Source: Endozoicomonas sp. SESOKO1 | GTDB taxonomy: Bacteria; Pseudomonadota; Gammaproteobacteria; Pseudomonadales; Endozoicomonadaceae | Assembly: GCF_024606265.1 (NCBI RefSeq) | Contig: NZ_JAHHPP010000078.1 | Coordinates: forward strand, 1-48,391 | Direction: 5' to 3' | Length of the DNA: 48,391 nucleotides | Part shown: piece after piece, positions 1 to 7,929 of the stretch | Layout: each line of letters opens with the position of its first letter | Position numbering within the stretch: position 1 is the stretch's first letter | The notes under the pieces: model-generated | Database searches by the model: none | Told to the model about the DNA's origin: nothing | What the model saw: only the letters and a program-made list of their open reading frames with translations | Translations under genes and position numbers: made by a program

Positions 1-22
1 TCGACAAGCTCAGTCCGAACGG
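1..22. repeat. Partial dispersed repeat at window edge
   Basis: The window opens inside a sequence of the form CGACAAGCTCAGTCCGAACGG. From general knowledge, very similar sequences recur as intergenic palindromic repeats in many bacterial genomes. Only one edge of the element is visible here, so the palindrome cannot be completed. Confidence 0.45.
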
Positions 23-79
23 AGTCAGGCAATGAAAATAGGGAAGTTATTTCCAATATTGCCCGGTAAAAAGAAAACC

Positions 80-134
80 TTGCCACGAAGGCACAGAGGA
101 AAAGATTTTTTCTTTTCTCCGTGTCTCCGTGGCA
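80..134. repeat. Imperfect palindromic intergenic repeat
   Basis: The left arm TTGCCACGAAGGCACAGAGG and the right arm, read in reverse as TTGCCACGGAGACACGGAG, form a stem of about 24 bp with a few mismatches around a T-rich loop. The 'CCACGGAGACACGGAG' type of repeat is known to be dispersed in many bacterial genomes. It lies just beyond the stop of the 605-aa gene on the minus strand and might also act as a transcription end, but no clean terminator tract is seen. Confidence 0.55.
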
Positions 135-171
135 AAAAGAGGAAGTTATACCGAGACAAATACTTAGCTAC

Positions 172-1989
172 TTAATGCTCCATTGCCGTAACTGCAGCTG
201 GCAACAATGTCAAATCGGACGCAACGTTCTTTAACCACTGTTCAAAATCCTTTAGTGATTCATCTATTTCTTCGCTGCTATATTCTTCGGTGTCTGCGTC
301 AAATTTCCTTATCCAAACATTGATTCTTCGTTCATTATTTTTATGCTCATCAATATTCGCAGCAAAGTTATCCAGCCAAGGCTCCAGTTCGTGATTGGTG
401 AAAAGCAATTTCATGAATTCTATCGTCGTACCATGGTCAACGGCTACAATCTTGTGTCTCAGGCAGTACTTGGCTATTGTTAATTTGCCCTCTCTTGGAC
501 AACTCTCCCAGACTCTATGACATTTTGTTCTGTATGCTTCCAGTCCCCACTGAAAAAATTTAGCCCGGGTACATTCTATAGATCTGTGTAGTTTATAATC
601 TGACCCAAAATACCGGTTAGTTTTATTTTCGATATTTTTGGCACTTTTTTCAGAGGTTCCATTATTTATACCGTTTGTGTTGGCACCCAATTCTATGTAT
701 TCATGTTTGGGATGAGGAAACATGAGAAGCTCAATGATATTGATCATCAACACCAACATATCTTCTCTGGGTAAAGGACTGTGCACATCTTCTATGGGTT
801 CTACAGAATCATCCAGATCAAACAAGTCCTCCTCTTCACCATCCGACAAAGGCTCAACCAGATCAGTTAACAAAGCATTCAAATCTTCCAGAAAAGCGAA
901 AATATTTCCGTCGTACCTATTGCTGAGGATGGTGGTTTTAAAATCAAAATACACAGAGCTGAGATCGTTTACTTTACGATCAAAGAATTCAGGATTGTCC
1001 TCGACGAAGCTCAAGGCGCTGGCATCATGATCCAGACTGATACTAAAAAGATAAAAAATAATTGATTTAAGTTTTTGTGGATAATCACTTTTTATCATTT
1101 CAATATTTTCAATGATTATTTTTTTTGTTAATTCATCCAGGGGTTCCATATGTGGACACAAGTAATTATTCTTATCCATAACATCCAACCATTGTTTCAG
1201 ATTGAACTCACCCTGAAGGTTAACACATGACTGAAATATGATTTGGGAAGTCCGCTGCCTACTGTCTGCTTGCTGCCTACTGTCTACTATATGACTTGTC
1301 TCCTGTGGATTCTCAGGAAAAAATTTTGCATTTTCCAATACTGATGATGCAAGGTAGTCACCTTCAAAAGAGCAGTCCTGAAAAACAATCCTTTCAAGAT
1401 CAGCACTGTTTAATTGCTCTTTAGTGAATTTACAGCGCTTGAAAACTGTATATTCAAACTCGGCTCCCTTCATTGAACAGCCTCTGAAATCTACCCCTTC
1501 AATCGTCTCTGACACGCCACCAGGCATTTTTTTCAAGCCATCCAACGACACCAGTTTTTGTAGCCCTGGATTTTGTCGCATAAGCAATTCCAGGTTTTCT
1601 TCACCAAAATACATGATGATGATTTTGATACTATCCGGAACCTTACTACGATCAGAAATTAACTCACAATAATGGTCTGACCCGGAATACCGGAGCATTT
1701 TTTCCGGTGTGCACCCGCCAGACTGTGGATTATAACGTCTTTTCGGGGCAGGCAACCCATCTTGCTGATTTGGAGGATTGACCTGAAGCATTTTCAGTTT
1801 ATTAACCAACGCTAGCTTACCCACCTCCTCACCGTTCCTGACTTGCACTGTTCTGGTGGATGTTTTGCCTTGCAGGATGCGGCCTGTCGGGCTGAATGTG
1901 CCAATTTTATCAGCTTTGCTTACCATGCTGGTTTTAACCAAATCCAAAATCAGGCTCCCCTTTGATATTTTCGATATTTTCGGCCGCAT
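172..1989 (-). CDS. Hypothetical protein with pentapeptide-repeat-like segment (605 aa)
   Basis: I do not recognise a family for the whole protein. Residues about 160-225 contain a run resembling pentapeptide repeats (VDFRGCSMKGAEFEYTVFKRCKF, then SADLERIVFQDCSF), suggesting a short right-handed beta-helix. The rest is mixed alpha/beta with an acidic stretch (DGEEEDLFDLDDSVEP) near residue 390. There is no signal peptide or membrane segment. Around residue 240 a duplicated 6-residue unit (DSRQQA, DSRQR) reflects an 18-bp tandem duplication. The start is the first ATG, with only a weak ribosome site. Long multi-domain hypothetical proteins with short repeats are typical of effector-rich symbiont genomes, but no secretion signal can be shown. 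The call is safe as a gene and not as a function. Confidence 0.75.
   Translation of the reverse strand: MRPKISKISKGSLILDLVKTSMVSKADKIGTFSPTGRILQGKTSTRTVQVRNGEEVGKLALVNKLKMLQVNPPNQQDGLPAPKRRYNPQSGGCTPEKMLRYSGSDHYCELISDRSKVPDSIKIIIMYFGEENLELLMRQNPGLQKLVSLDGLKKMPGGVSETIEGVDFRGCSMKGAEFEYTVFKRCKFTKEQLNSADLERIVFQDCSFEGDYLASSVLENAKFFPENPQETSHIVDSRQQADSRQRTSQIIFQSCVNLQGEFNLKQWLDVMDKNNYLCPHMEPLDELTKKIIIENIEMIKSDYPQKLKSIIFYLFSISLDHDASALSFVEDNPEFFDRKVNDLSSVYFDFKTTILSNRYDGNIFAFLEDLNALLTDLVEPLSDGEEEDLFDLDDSVEPIEDVHSPLPREDMLVLMINIIELLMFPHPKHEYIELGANTNGINNGTSEKSAKNIENKTNRYFGSDYKLHRSIECTRAKFFQWGLEAYRTKCHRVWESCPREGKLTIAKYCLRHKIVAVDHGTTIEFMKLLFTNHELEPWLDNFAANIDEHKNNERRINVWIRKFDADTEEYSSEEIDESLKDFEQWLKNVASDLTLLPAAVTAMEH
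1255..1290 (-). repeat. 18-bp imperfect tandem duplication inside the 605-aa gene
   Basis: Two adjacent 18-bp copies are built from heptamer-like CTGCCTA/CTGTCTA units (1255-1272 and 1273-1290). The period is a multiple of three, so the frame is kept and the copies read DSRQQA and DSRQR. Confidence 0.6.
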
Positions 1990-2239
1990 TTTATTGAACC
2001 GATGAAAACCGAACAGTTACCACGGCTAACGGTCATGACCAGCATCTTTATGCCAGGCTTAATCGGCAATTAATGGCGAAAACCATTCATTATTTAATGC
2101 TATGACCATTCGTTTAATAACTTAGTTCCTTTGCCCTGTAACTTATCTGCAGTGGTAATTGCCGTATTTGTTGACTAGCCTAACAGCCTCAATTGCAAGC
2201 GCCTGCGTGCGATGAACATGCTGACGTTAATTTCTGAAA

Positions 2240-3568
2240 ATGCCAGACAGGAGCGAGCGGACTACAATGATGCCGACCAAGATCACGTCACCTAATTCAG
2301 TGCCCCCTCATGACGCTGGCAGCAAAGGTACGCATTGGGTCGCCGACGAAGCGGATCTGAAAGTCTGGCAAGAAGGCCGTTCAAAAAAGTCACGGAAAAT
2401 TAAAAAAAAGAAGAGGTGCCCAGGTTCTGCTGACAAGCCTTTTCCCGGCGTTTCTCCCGTTGCATCCCGATACCTTGGCAAATCGGACTACAATCCCGTT
2501 CCAGGTCAGCAGGTCATGGATAAGGGCTTGGAGTCAAGATATTGCCAGCCCTCGACCGAGGCCTCTGCATCACTTGATGCGCCTGCCAGGGATGATGAAT
2601 GTTCTCATTTTCAGTATGCTTCCCGGCCAGAGTTGGGCAAGTTATATTTGACTCGCCCAAGGTTCAGGCCTCAATACATGACGCCACTGGTTGATATTGG
2701 AGCCAATCTCGTCAAGGACTGCTTTGACTTGCCCCAGGTTGTGGCAGATGCTTCCCGGGCAGGGGTTGGGCGCATCATGATAACGGGCACTTCCATTTCT
2801 GCGTCGCAAAAGGCTCAGAAATTGGTGGATCAATGGCCGGAGCCATCGGCGAATGCTACTGAAGCCTCTGGATTTTCAGATTCCTCCCCATGTTCTTTGT
2901 ACTATACAGTGGGATGCCATCCACACCATGCCAGGGATTTCCACCGAGATGGTGGCATACGGCAAATGAGAAAAATACTTGAACAGGGGGATAGCCACTG
3001 CATTGCGGTGGGTGAGTGTGGATTGGATTACGATCGCAGATGGTCGTCTCCTGAAGTGCAACGTACCGTGTTCAGGAAACAGTTGGCGCTGGCTGCAGAG
3101 CTGAAAAAACCACTGTTTTTGCATGAGCGGCTTGCCCATGATGACTTCGTGCGCATTCTGGCAGACCACATAAATCAGTTGCCTTCACCAGCCATGGCCT
3201 GCGTGCACTGTTTCACCGGTAACAGTGAGCAACTGCAGGCCTATCTTGATCTGGGCTGTTCCATTGGAATTACCGGTTGGATCGGCGATAACCGTAACAA
3301 AGATCTGGTTAAGGCACTGCGCTCTGTCGGTTGGGAGGCTCTGCGTGACCGCCTGATGGTTGAGACCGATGCACCGTTTTTAAAACCTTATCTGGTCATG
3401 CCGCAGCGGTTAGAGCACCGTCGCGGTGGCAAAAGAGCAAATGATAATGAACCGGCTAATCTGCCCTATGTGATCCATGCGCTGAGCCAGGTGCTCGGTG
3501 TGGATGGCGAAGAGATTGCCGCTGCAACCACCGACAATGCCAGACGGATATTCTCACTCGGTGACTGA
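2240..3568 (+). CDS. tatD: TatD family metal-dependent DNase with N-terminal extension
   Basis: The C-terminal ~297 residues match TatD, a TIM-barrel metal-dependent 3'-5' exonuclease/DNase of the amidohydrolase superfamily. Visible landmarks are VDIGANLV at the start of the core, VGCHPHHA, GECGLDYDRR, FLHERLAHDDF, HCFTGNSEQ, GITGWIGD and ETDAPFL. Like E. coli TatD, the first strand reads DIGxNL and lacks the usual HxH pair. The ORF is 442 aa against about 260 for the family. Residues 1-146 are a low-complexity extension with a lysine cluster (KKSRKIKKKKR). An ATG at 2678 gives a protein of normal size, preceded by only a weak CAGG. The ATG at 2267 has a nearer AGGAG. The real start is therefore uncertain; the enzyme call is secure. 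Confidence 0.88.
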   Translation: MPDRSERTTMMPTKITSPNSVPPHDAGSKGTHWVADEADLKVWQEGRSKKSRKIKKKKRCPGSADKPFPGVSPVASRYLGKSDYNPVPGQQVMDKGLESRYCQPSTEASASLDAPARDDECSHFQYASRPELGKLYLTRPRFRPQYMTPLVDIGANLVKDCFDLPQVVADASRAGVGRIMITGTSISASQKAQKLVDQWPEPSANATEASGFSDSSPCSLYYTVGCHPHHARDFHRDGGIRQMRKILEQGDSHCIAVGECGLDYDRRWSSPEVQRTVFRKQLALAAELKKPLFLHERLAHDDFVRILADHINQLPSPAMACVHCFTGNSEQLQAYLDLGCSIGITGWIGDNRNKDLVKALRSVGWEALRDRLMVETDAPFLKPYLVMPQRLEHRRGGKRANDNEPANLPYVIHALSQVLGVDGEEIAAATTDNARRIFSLGD

Positions 3569-3756
3569 CGCAGTATTGGTATCCCGCTTGCAAAAAGCCA
3601 GAAAAGTCAGGGTCATATACGCCGCAGGAGTGATCATCTGAAATTTTAGTTATGCGTTCTTAGCACTTTGTTATCAATAATGTGCAACTTAATGATTGTT
3701 TGATAATCCAATTATAAAATTCATCGATCAAGTTAAATTATGTTTAAGGAGGAACC

Positions 3757-4488
3757 ATGCAACCACTACAAAACAGCCAGGCATCCAATGCTTCAATAAG
3801 ATCAGCAATGGATGTTCCGTGCACCCCACGATCTGATCAGCCAGTACAGCGAAAACTGGAGATATGCCACTACAAGACAACCATGATGTTCGGCCATGGT
3901 GAGATTAAATCCTTTCCATTTATTCTCAATGGAAAGACTTATCATTTTATAAACCAGAAGTCAGGTTGTCATTCTGTTTCAATAAATGATGAGGTTTTAC
4001 TGGAAAATTTTACTGCCCGACAAGAAGAAAAAAACAACCTGATAGCAAAGAGGCTTTCTGATGTTATAACAAAAGGTTTTGAAAATGTTTGTACCGTTTT
4101 AGATGACCGCACAAAAATTCCAATAAGAGGTATATGTCATGACTTTGCTCATTACTTGAGTCTTGGCTTTACCGTTTTTGAGTCCACGCGATATAAAGAT
4201 CATGATGCTTTTTACGAATCACTTCCAAACGTAAAAGTCACTGAATTTACCGGAGAACAGGATTTAAGTTTTGGAGACATTGTACAAATAACAGCTAAGC
4301 CTGACTCCGTTGGATATAAACCTTTGGTTTATCATAGCGTGGTTTATCTCGGTGATGGAATATACATTAGCAAAATTTCTGGATTAAATATTTACATTCA
4401 GGATCTTGATTCGATATTAGATATATGTAAAAGCTGGAAAAAAGGAAGTCTGAGGGTTATCAGAGATGTTGGTGCAGCGGAGCACTAA
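3757..4488 (+). CDS. Hypothetical protein, possible papain-fold (NlpC/P60-like) domain
   Basis: The 243-aa protein starts at an ATG preceded by a near-perfect ribosome site (TTAAGGAGGAACC). I do not recognise a family with certainty. The second half has the layout of a cysteine-peptidase fold of the NlpC/P60 type: GICHDFAHYLSLG offers a cysteine at a helix start, and FGDIVQIT followed by YHSVVYLGDGIYISK offers the strand with a histidine. That arrangement (C, then 'GD', then 'H..vYlGdg.yi') is what is known for the family. Whether this one is catalytic is inference. There is no signal peptide. It stands alone between tatD and the first basic-repeat gene. Confidence 0.7.
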   Translation: MQPLQNSQASNASIRSAMDVPCTPRSDQPVQRKLEICHYKTTMMFGHGEIKSFPFILNGKTYHFINQKSGCHSVSINDEVLLENFTARQEEKNNLIAKRLSDVITKGFENVCTVLDDRTKIPIRGICHDFAHYLSLGFTVFESTRYKDHDAFYESLPNVKVTEFTGEQDLSFGDIVQITAKPDSVGYKPLVYHSVVYLGDGIYISKISGLNIYIQDLDSILDICKSWKKGSLRVIRDVGAAEH

Positions 4489-4565
4489 TTTCTACTCGCT
4501 CCCATGCTACTGCACCGGAGTGCGACCAGACTGTGTATGTATTCTCACGTAAATGGTTTGTGGCA

Positions 4566-4624
4566 GGGAGGAACTTTTATAAGAAGACATAGTCTTAAGA
4601 TTTATTCAATAATCCAATAATTCA
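4566..4624 (+). promoter_or_regulatory. Conserved leader of basic-repeat family, copy A
   Basis: Immediately before the start codon lies a ~60-nt block shared with the leaders of the two other family members: GGAGGAACTT, then TATAAG, then GTCTTAAG, then three 8-bp units of the form ATTCAATA that run into the ATG. No Shine-Dalgarno sequence lies at normal spacing; the only purine-rich run is about 50 nt upstream. The block may hold a promoter (TATAAG as -10) or an RNA element. Function is inferred from conservation alone. Confidence 0.5.
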
Positions 4625-5506
4625 ATGAATCACTCCTGTATGTTACCTTCATTCGATGTTGCTTTTTCTGATCTTTATTCCAGTACATTAGATATCATAA
4701 ACCAATCCTGCGAACTTGATGCCAGCAAACAACAGCATGTGTCTCAAGGCATGTCTGGCCAGACACTGAACTCTCCTATTCCTGTTTACAATAGTCAATC
4801 AGATATATACCAAAGTGAAACAGGCATTCTTAAATCGTTGCATGAATACGATATTGTATCTTTAGCAGAATTCAATCCAGATGATCAGTTAACTCATCTT
4901 CATGACATACTGTTTAACCAACAAGATTTACCAGATGTTACTTTTGTTAACCCGATAAACCTGAACCAAACGACAAGTGATGAGCAAACGACCCCACTGG
5001 AAGAAATTGCTGATAGTTTCCTTGTTGAGCACCAAAGGGAGCGAATGCAAGAACCCAAAAAAAGGAAGCTGGTAAATCAGCAAAGAAGGAAGCGGTATCA
5101 TGAAAGAATGAAGGATCCCGAAAAAAGAAAGCTGAATAGTCAGCGCCAAAGGGAGCGGTATAATGAAAGAGTGAAGGATCCCGAAAAAAGAAAGCTGATA
5201 AATCAACGCCAAAGAGAGATAAGACAAGACCCCGAAAAAAGAAAGCTGGAATATCAACGCCAAAAGGAGCTAAGGCAAGATCCCGAAAAAATAAATCAGT
5301 TTAATCAGCGCCAAAGGGAGCGGTATCATGAAAGAATGAAGGACCCCATACAAAGAAAGCTGCTGAATCAGCGCCAAAAGGAGCGAATGAAAGACCCCGA
5401 AAAAAGAAATCTGAGAAATCAGCAACGAAGAGAGCGAAGGAAAGACCCTGAAAAGAGAGCTGAAAAATCAACGCCAAAGGAAGCGAAGGCAAGGTTCATT
5501 AAATAA
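4625..5506 (+). CDS. Basic tandem-repeat protein, paralogue A (293 aa)
   Basis: Residues 1-135 are a conserved acidic/polar N-terminal region (LPSFDVAFSDLYSSTLDIINQ; LHEYDIVSL; VNPINLNQTTSDEQ) shared with the proteins at 5542-6528 and 15418-16812. From about residue 136, eight repeats of 17 or 21 residues follow, with core (M/R)KDPEKRKLxNQRQRER, strongly basic and predicted helical. Compared with the 464-aa paralogue it lacks about 62 residues between 'FDPE' and 'SNPDDQ'. No known domain was identified. The regular basic helices suggest nucleic-acid binding, or a coiled rod; both are inferences. It ends FIK-stop, inside a 36-bp sequence repeated near 18.57 kb. Confidence 0.8.
   Translation: MNHSCMLPSFDVAFSDLYSSTLDIINQSCELDASKQQHVSQGMSGQTLNSPIPVYNSQSDIYQSETGILKSLHEYDIVSLAEFNPDDQLTHLHDILFNQQDLPDVTFVNPINLNQTTSDEQTTPLEEIADSFLVEHQRERMQEPKKRKLVNQQRRKRYHERMKDPEKRKLNSQRQRERYNERVKDPEKRKLINQRQREIRQDPEKRKLEYQRQKELRQDPEKINQFNQRQRERYHERMKDPIQRKLLNQRQKERMKDPEKRNLRNQQRRERRKDPEKRAEKSTPKEAKARFIK
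5030..5490 (+). repeat. In-frame coding repeats, copy A
   Basis: Eight in-frame units of 51 or 63 nt encode the KDPEKRKL-type repeats. Long units differ from short ones by four residues (for example YHER inserted before MKDP). Confidence 0.75.
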
Positions 5507-5531
5507 AATTTCAAATGAGAAAGCTGTCTAA
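5496..5531. repeat. 36-bp direct repeat, copy 1
   Basis: A sequence beginning TTCATTAAATAAAATTTCAA and ending AAGCTGTCTA, covering the last codons and stop of paralogue A, recurs exactly at 18568-18603, about 13 kb away. Confidence 0.8.
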
Positions 5532-5541
5532 TTGCGATGGT

Positions 5542-6528
5542 CTACTGGTCTGGATGAACAGTTGAATCTTTGCGAAGTTTCCTTTTACACTCACTTTTGT
5601 TGTACTCAGTGTTGCGCTTCTTGTACTCACTGTTACGTTTCCTTATGCGCTCGGCGAAATCGGGATCATTCCGGTAGCGCTCCCTTCGGTACGCCTTTAT
5701 GCGCTCGGCGAAATCGGGATCATTCTGGTAGCGTTCCCTTCTGCGCTCCCTGTTGCGCTTCCTGTTAAGCTTCCTTTTGCGCTCGGCGAAATCAGGATCA
5801 TTCTGGTAACGATTCCTGTCACGCTTCCTTTGGCGCTCGGCGTAAACGGGATCTTTGCGACGCTCTCGCATTTGGTTCCTTTTATGCTCCCTTTCGCGCT
5901 CAATTATCGAAGCGTTATCATCAACAATGTCTTTTACCCGGGGCGTTTGATTCTCATTTGCAGTCTGGTTCAGGTTTATCGGGTTAACTACAGTCAATGG
6001 TCGTAAATCTTGTGGGTTAGAGAGTACGTCAGGAAGGTGGTTTAAGGGATAGTCTGGATTCGAATGGCTCTGTGGTGCTGGCTCCCTGATTTCAGGCTCA
6101 CTCCCTGATAAACATATATGCTGAATACGAGACATGTCTGGTATTGATGATGGTGTATCATTAATGGGTTCGTTACCAGAATTCTCAGGTATATGTTCAT
6201 CAACTGATGTTGGTATGTCCGGAATATCAGTTTCAAAAAAAACTGCTGTTTGTGAAGCTGTTTCTGACGCTCTTTGTGAAATAGTTAGTGGCTCAATATG
6301 ATATTTATTCAATGAATTAAAGAACTCAGGGTTATTTTCGTCTGTATCTGGTTGATTATGGTAACCGGGAATGGAAGTGTTCAGTACCTGAACAGACATT
6401 CCCTGATATGTCTGGGTTTGTATGCTGGCATCAACAAATCGATGGTCTTGTTCTATTAAATCTAATGAGCCGAAATAAAGATCGTCAAAATCAAGATCGA
6501 ATGAGGGCAGGCTACTAAGAAAATCCAT
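5542..6528 (-). CDS. Basic tandem-repeat protein, paralogue B (328 aa)
   Basis: The N-terminal ~206 residues align with the 464-aa paralogue (LPSFDLDFDDLYFGSLDLIEQ; YQGMSVQVLNTSIPGY; LSGSEPEI; SHSNPDYPLNHLPDVL; VNPINLNQTA). Residues 207-318 form a diverged repeat array in which the core is RYQNDPDFAER rather than MKDPEKRKL, still strongly basic. The gene is convergent with paralogue A, with stops 35 bp apart. No known domain was identified. The shared N-terminus with a faster-changing repeat half suggests a common targeting or anchoring region and a variable nucleic-acid- or protein-binding half (inference). Confidence 0.8.
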   Translation of the reverse strand: MDFLSSLPSFDLDFDDLYFGSLDLIEQDHRFVDASIQTQTYQGMSVQVLNTSIPGYHNQPDTDENNPEFFNSLNKYHIEPLTISQRASETASQTAVFFETDIPDIPTSVDEHIPENSGNEPINDTPSSIPDMSRIQHICLSGSEPEIREPAPQSHSNPDYPLNHLPDVLSNPQDLRPLTVVNPINLNQTANENQTPRVKDIVDDNASIIEREREHKRNQMRERRKDPVYAERQRKRDRNRYQNDPDFAERKRKLNRKRNRERRRERYQNDPDFAERIKAYRRERYRNDPDFAERIRKRNSEYKKRNTEYNKSECKRKLRKDSTVHPDQ

Positions 6529-6595
6529 CGAATTGTTGAATTATTGAATTGCTGAATTACTGCTTAAGACAACTCTTTATTATAAAAGTTCCTCC
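6529..6595 (-). promoter_or_regulatory. Conserved leader of basic-repeat family, copy B
   Basis: On the minus strand, GGAGGAACTT is followed by TATAAT, GTCTTAAG and four ATTCAATA-like units (ATTCAGCA, ATTCAATA, ATTCAACA, ATTCG) directly before the ATG. This is the same order as before the other two paralogues. TATAAT here is a good -10 match, although no clear -35 is seen. Confidence 0.5.
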
Positions 6596-6705
6596 ATAAT
6601 AAAAAAACATTCAGATTTTCAGGAACCTGGCTCTGATACCAATTTCACTAAACATGAACTGTGCAGCTTTTGAACAGCTTGATCTTTATCAGACAGAGCG
6701 GAATA

Positions 6706-6737
6706 CTCCATCCATAGCGCAAAGCGCTTGGGTGGAG
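6706..6737. repeat. Hairpin-forming repeat, also present near 40.37 kb
   Basis: CTCCATCCATAGCGC, loop AAA, then GCGCTTGGGTGGAG form a near-perfect hairpin with one bulge. The first ~22 nt recur with two changes at 40369-40390, so this is a dispersed element rather than something private to the tnpB unit. Confidence 0.6.
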
Positions 6738-6835
6738 ATGGATCGGGCCGCGCAGGCAGCGACCAGCCCGTAGAGGGCTGGCAAAACAACCGAAAAAACA
6801 GGAACTTTTCGTTGTTTTTCAGGTCAAAAAAAATT

Positions 6836-7909
6836 ATGGCACAAACAAAAACAATGAAGGTTCGAGTAAAAGACAAACACGCCAGATTACTTAGTAAAAT
6901 GGCTCGATCTGTCAATTTTGTCTGGAACTACATCAATGAACTCAGCACCCGTATGATCAAAGAACGGGGAGTATTTTTGTCTGCCTATGACATACACCCT
7001 TATACCAAAGGGGCAGGGAAAGAGTTGGGATTACACAGTCAGTCTTTGCAGTGTATTGCTGCCGAGTATGTGACTCGCAGAAAACAGTTCAGGAAAGCGA
7101 GGCTTAACTGGCGAAAATCCGGTGGTGTCCGTCGATCTCTTGGCTGGATTCCGATAAATACCGGGCAATCCAAATGGAAAAACGGACAGGTTTTTCATAA
7201 CGGCCATTATTTTTCAGTCTGGGACTCTTTTAATCTCAGTGATTACAAGTTCCGTTCTGCCAGTTTTAGCGAAGATTCAAGAGGTCGTTGGTACTTCAAT
7301 GTTGTTGTTTATGTTGAGACTGAAACATCAAAAGGCACTAAGTCTGTAGGTATAGACCTTGGCTGCAAAGAATCGGCCACTGATTCTAATGGTGATGGTG
7401 TAAAAGGCAGAACATACCGGGCCTTTGAAGCCGATCTTGGTATTGCTCAACGAGCCAGAAACAAAAAGAGAATCAAGGCTATTCACGCAAAAATAACAAA
7501 TAAAAGAAAAGATGATCTTCACAAATACAGTCGCAAACTGGTTAATGAAAATGCGGCTATCTTCGTTGGTAACGTCAATTCCCTCGGTCTGGCAAAAACC
7601 AAAATGGCAAAATCTGTTTTAGATGCCGGTTGGGGAATGTTGAAAACAATGCTGGAATATAAATGCGATCACGCAGGCATTGTTTTTGAAGAAGTCAACG
7701 AAGCATACTCCACCCAGACTTGTTCGTGCTGCGGTTGTATTTCCGATAGCAGTCCGAAAGGTAGAGCAGGTTTGCGAATAAGAGAATGGACCTGTTCAGA
7801 GTGCGGAGCTGAACACCACCGCGATACCAATGCGGCAAGGAACATTCTTGCGCTCGGGCATGAGCGTCTAGCTGTAGGAATCCCCCACTATAACCGCGTA
7901 GCGGTTTAG
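6836..7909 (+). CDS. tnpB: TnpB-family RNA-guided nuclease homologue
   Basis: The 357-aa protein has the TnpB/OrfB layout: an N-terminal helical region, RuvC-like motif GIDLG with Asp174, the NKRKDDLHKYS bridge, a zinc ribbon (C296/C299 and C320/C323) and the final HHRDTNAARNI motif with Asp330. At the RuvC-II position, where most TnpB proteins have IVIEDLN-like sequence, this one reads IFVGNVNSL, so the expected glutamate is glycine. From knowledge of TnpB diversity, some lineages carry a relocated glutamate. The FEEVNEA segment (residues 284-290) could provide it; otherwise the protein is nuclease-dead. The start is the ATG at 6836 (MAQTKTMKV); the longer ORF has no TnpB character. Its last residues are encoded by the right-end hairpin. 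Confidence 0.88.
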   Translation: MAQTKTMKVRVKDKHARLLSKMARSVNFVWNYINELSTRMIKERGVFLSAYDIHPYTKGAGKELGLHSQSLQCIAAEYVTRRKQFRKARLNWRKSGGVRRSLGWIPINTGQSKWKNGQVFHNGHYFSVWDSFNLSDYKFRSASFSEDSRGRWYFNVVVYVETETSKGTKSVGIDLGCKESATDSNGDGVKGRTYRAFEADLGIAQRARNKKRIKAIHAKITNKRKDDLHKYSRKLVNENAAIFVGNVNSLGLAKTKMAKSVLDAGWGMLKTMLEYKCDHAGIVFEEVNEAYSTQTCSCCGCISDSSPKGRAGLRIREWTCSECGAEHHRDTNAARNILALGHERLAVGIPHYNRVAV

Positions 7910-7925
7910 TGGTGGGAGGATGTCA
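7885..7925 (+). ncRNA. Right-end hairpin / probable reRNA (omega RNA) 3' end
   Basis: CCACTATAACCGC, loop GTA, then GCGGTTTAGTGG form a strong hairpin spanning the tnpB stop codon, followed by TGGGAGGATGTCAAT. In studied IS605-type elements the guide RNA overlaps the 3' end of tnpB, and its guide begins just beyond the right end. By that rule the guide would be the sequence starting near 7926. This is inferred from position. Confidence 0.45.
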
Positions 7926-7929
7926 ATAA

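Larger units (their letters stand above)
6600..7925 (+). mobile_element. Solitary IS200/IS605-type (IS1341-like) element carrying tnpB
   Basis: A lone tnpB gene is flanked by structured DNA. There is no tnpA transposase, so the element could move only with help. The right end is well supported: a hairpin followed by GAGGATGTCAAT just after the stop, as in relatives of this tnpB family. The left boundary is uncertain; 6600 is an estimate placed after the leader of paralogue B. The 5' region holds three potential hairpins (6706-6737, 6763-6781 and about 6787-6813). The element abuts the stop codon of the 204-aa gene. Confidence 0.6.

Noticed and set aside
4496-4528. Second copy of the CGTTCCCACGC palindrome (CTCGCTCCCATGC)
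   Set aside because: The opposite arm pairs poorly, so it is noted only as a possible degenerate copy.
4928-5492. Minus-strand hydrophobic frames (111 and 63 aa) over gene A
   Set aside because: Antisense shadows of the same repeats; the conserved N-terminus and leader support the plus-strand gene.
5030-6100. Possible CRISPR-like array because of regular spacing
   Set aside because: The repeats are in-frame coding units with no spacers of independent sequence.
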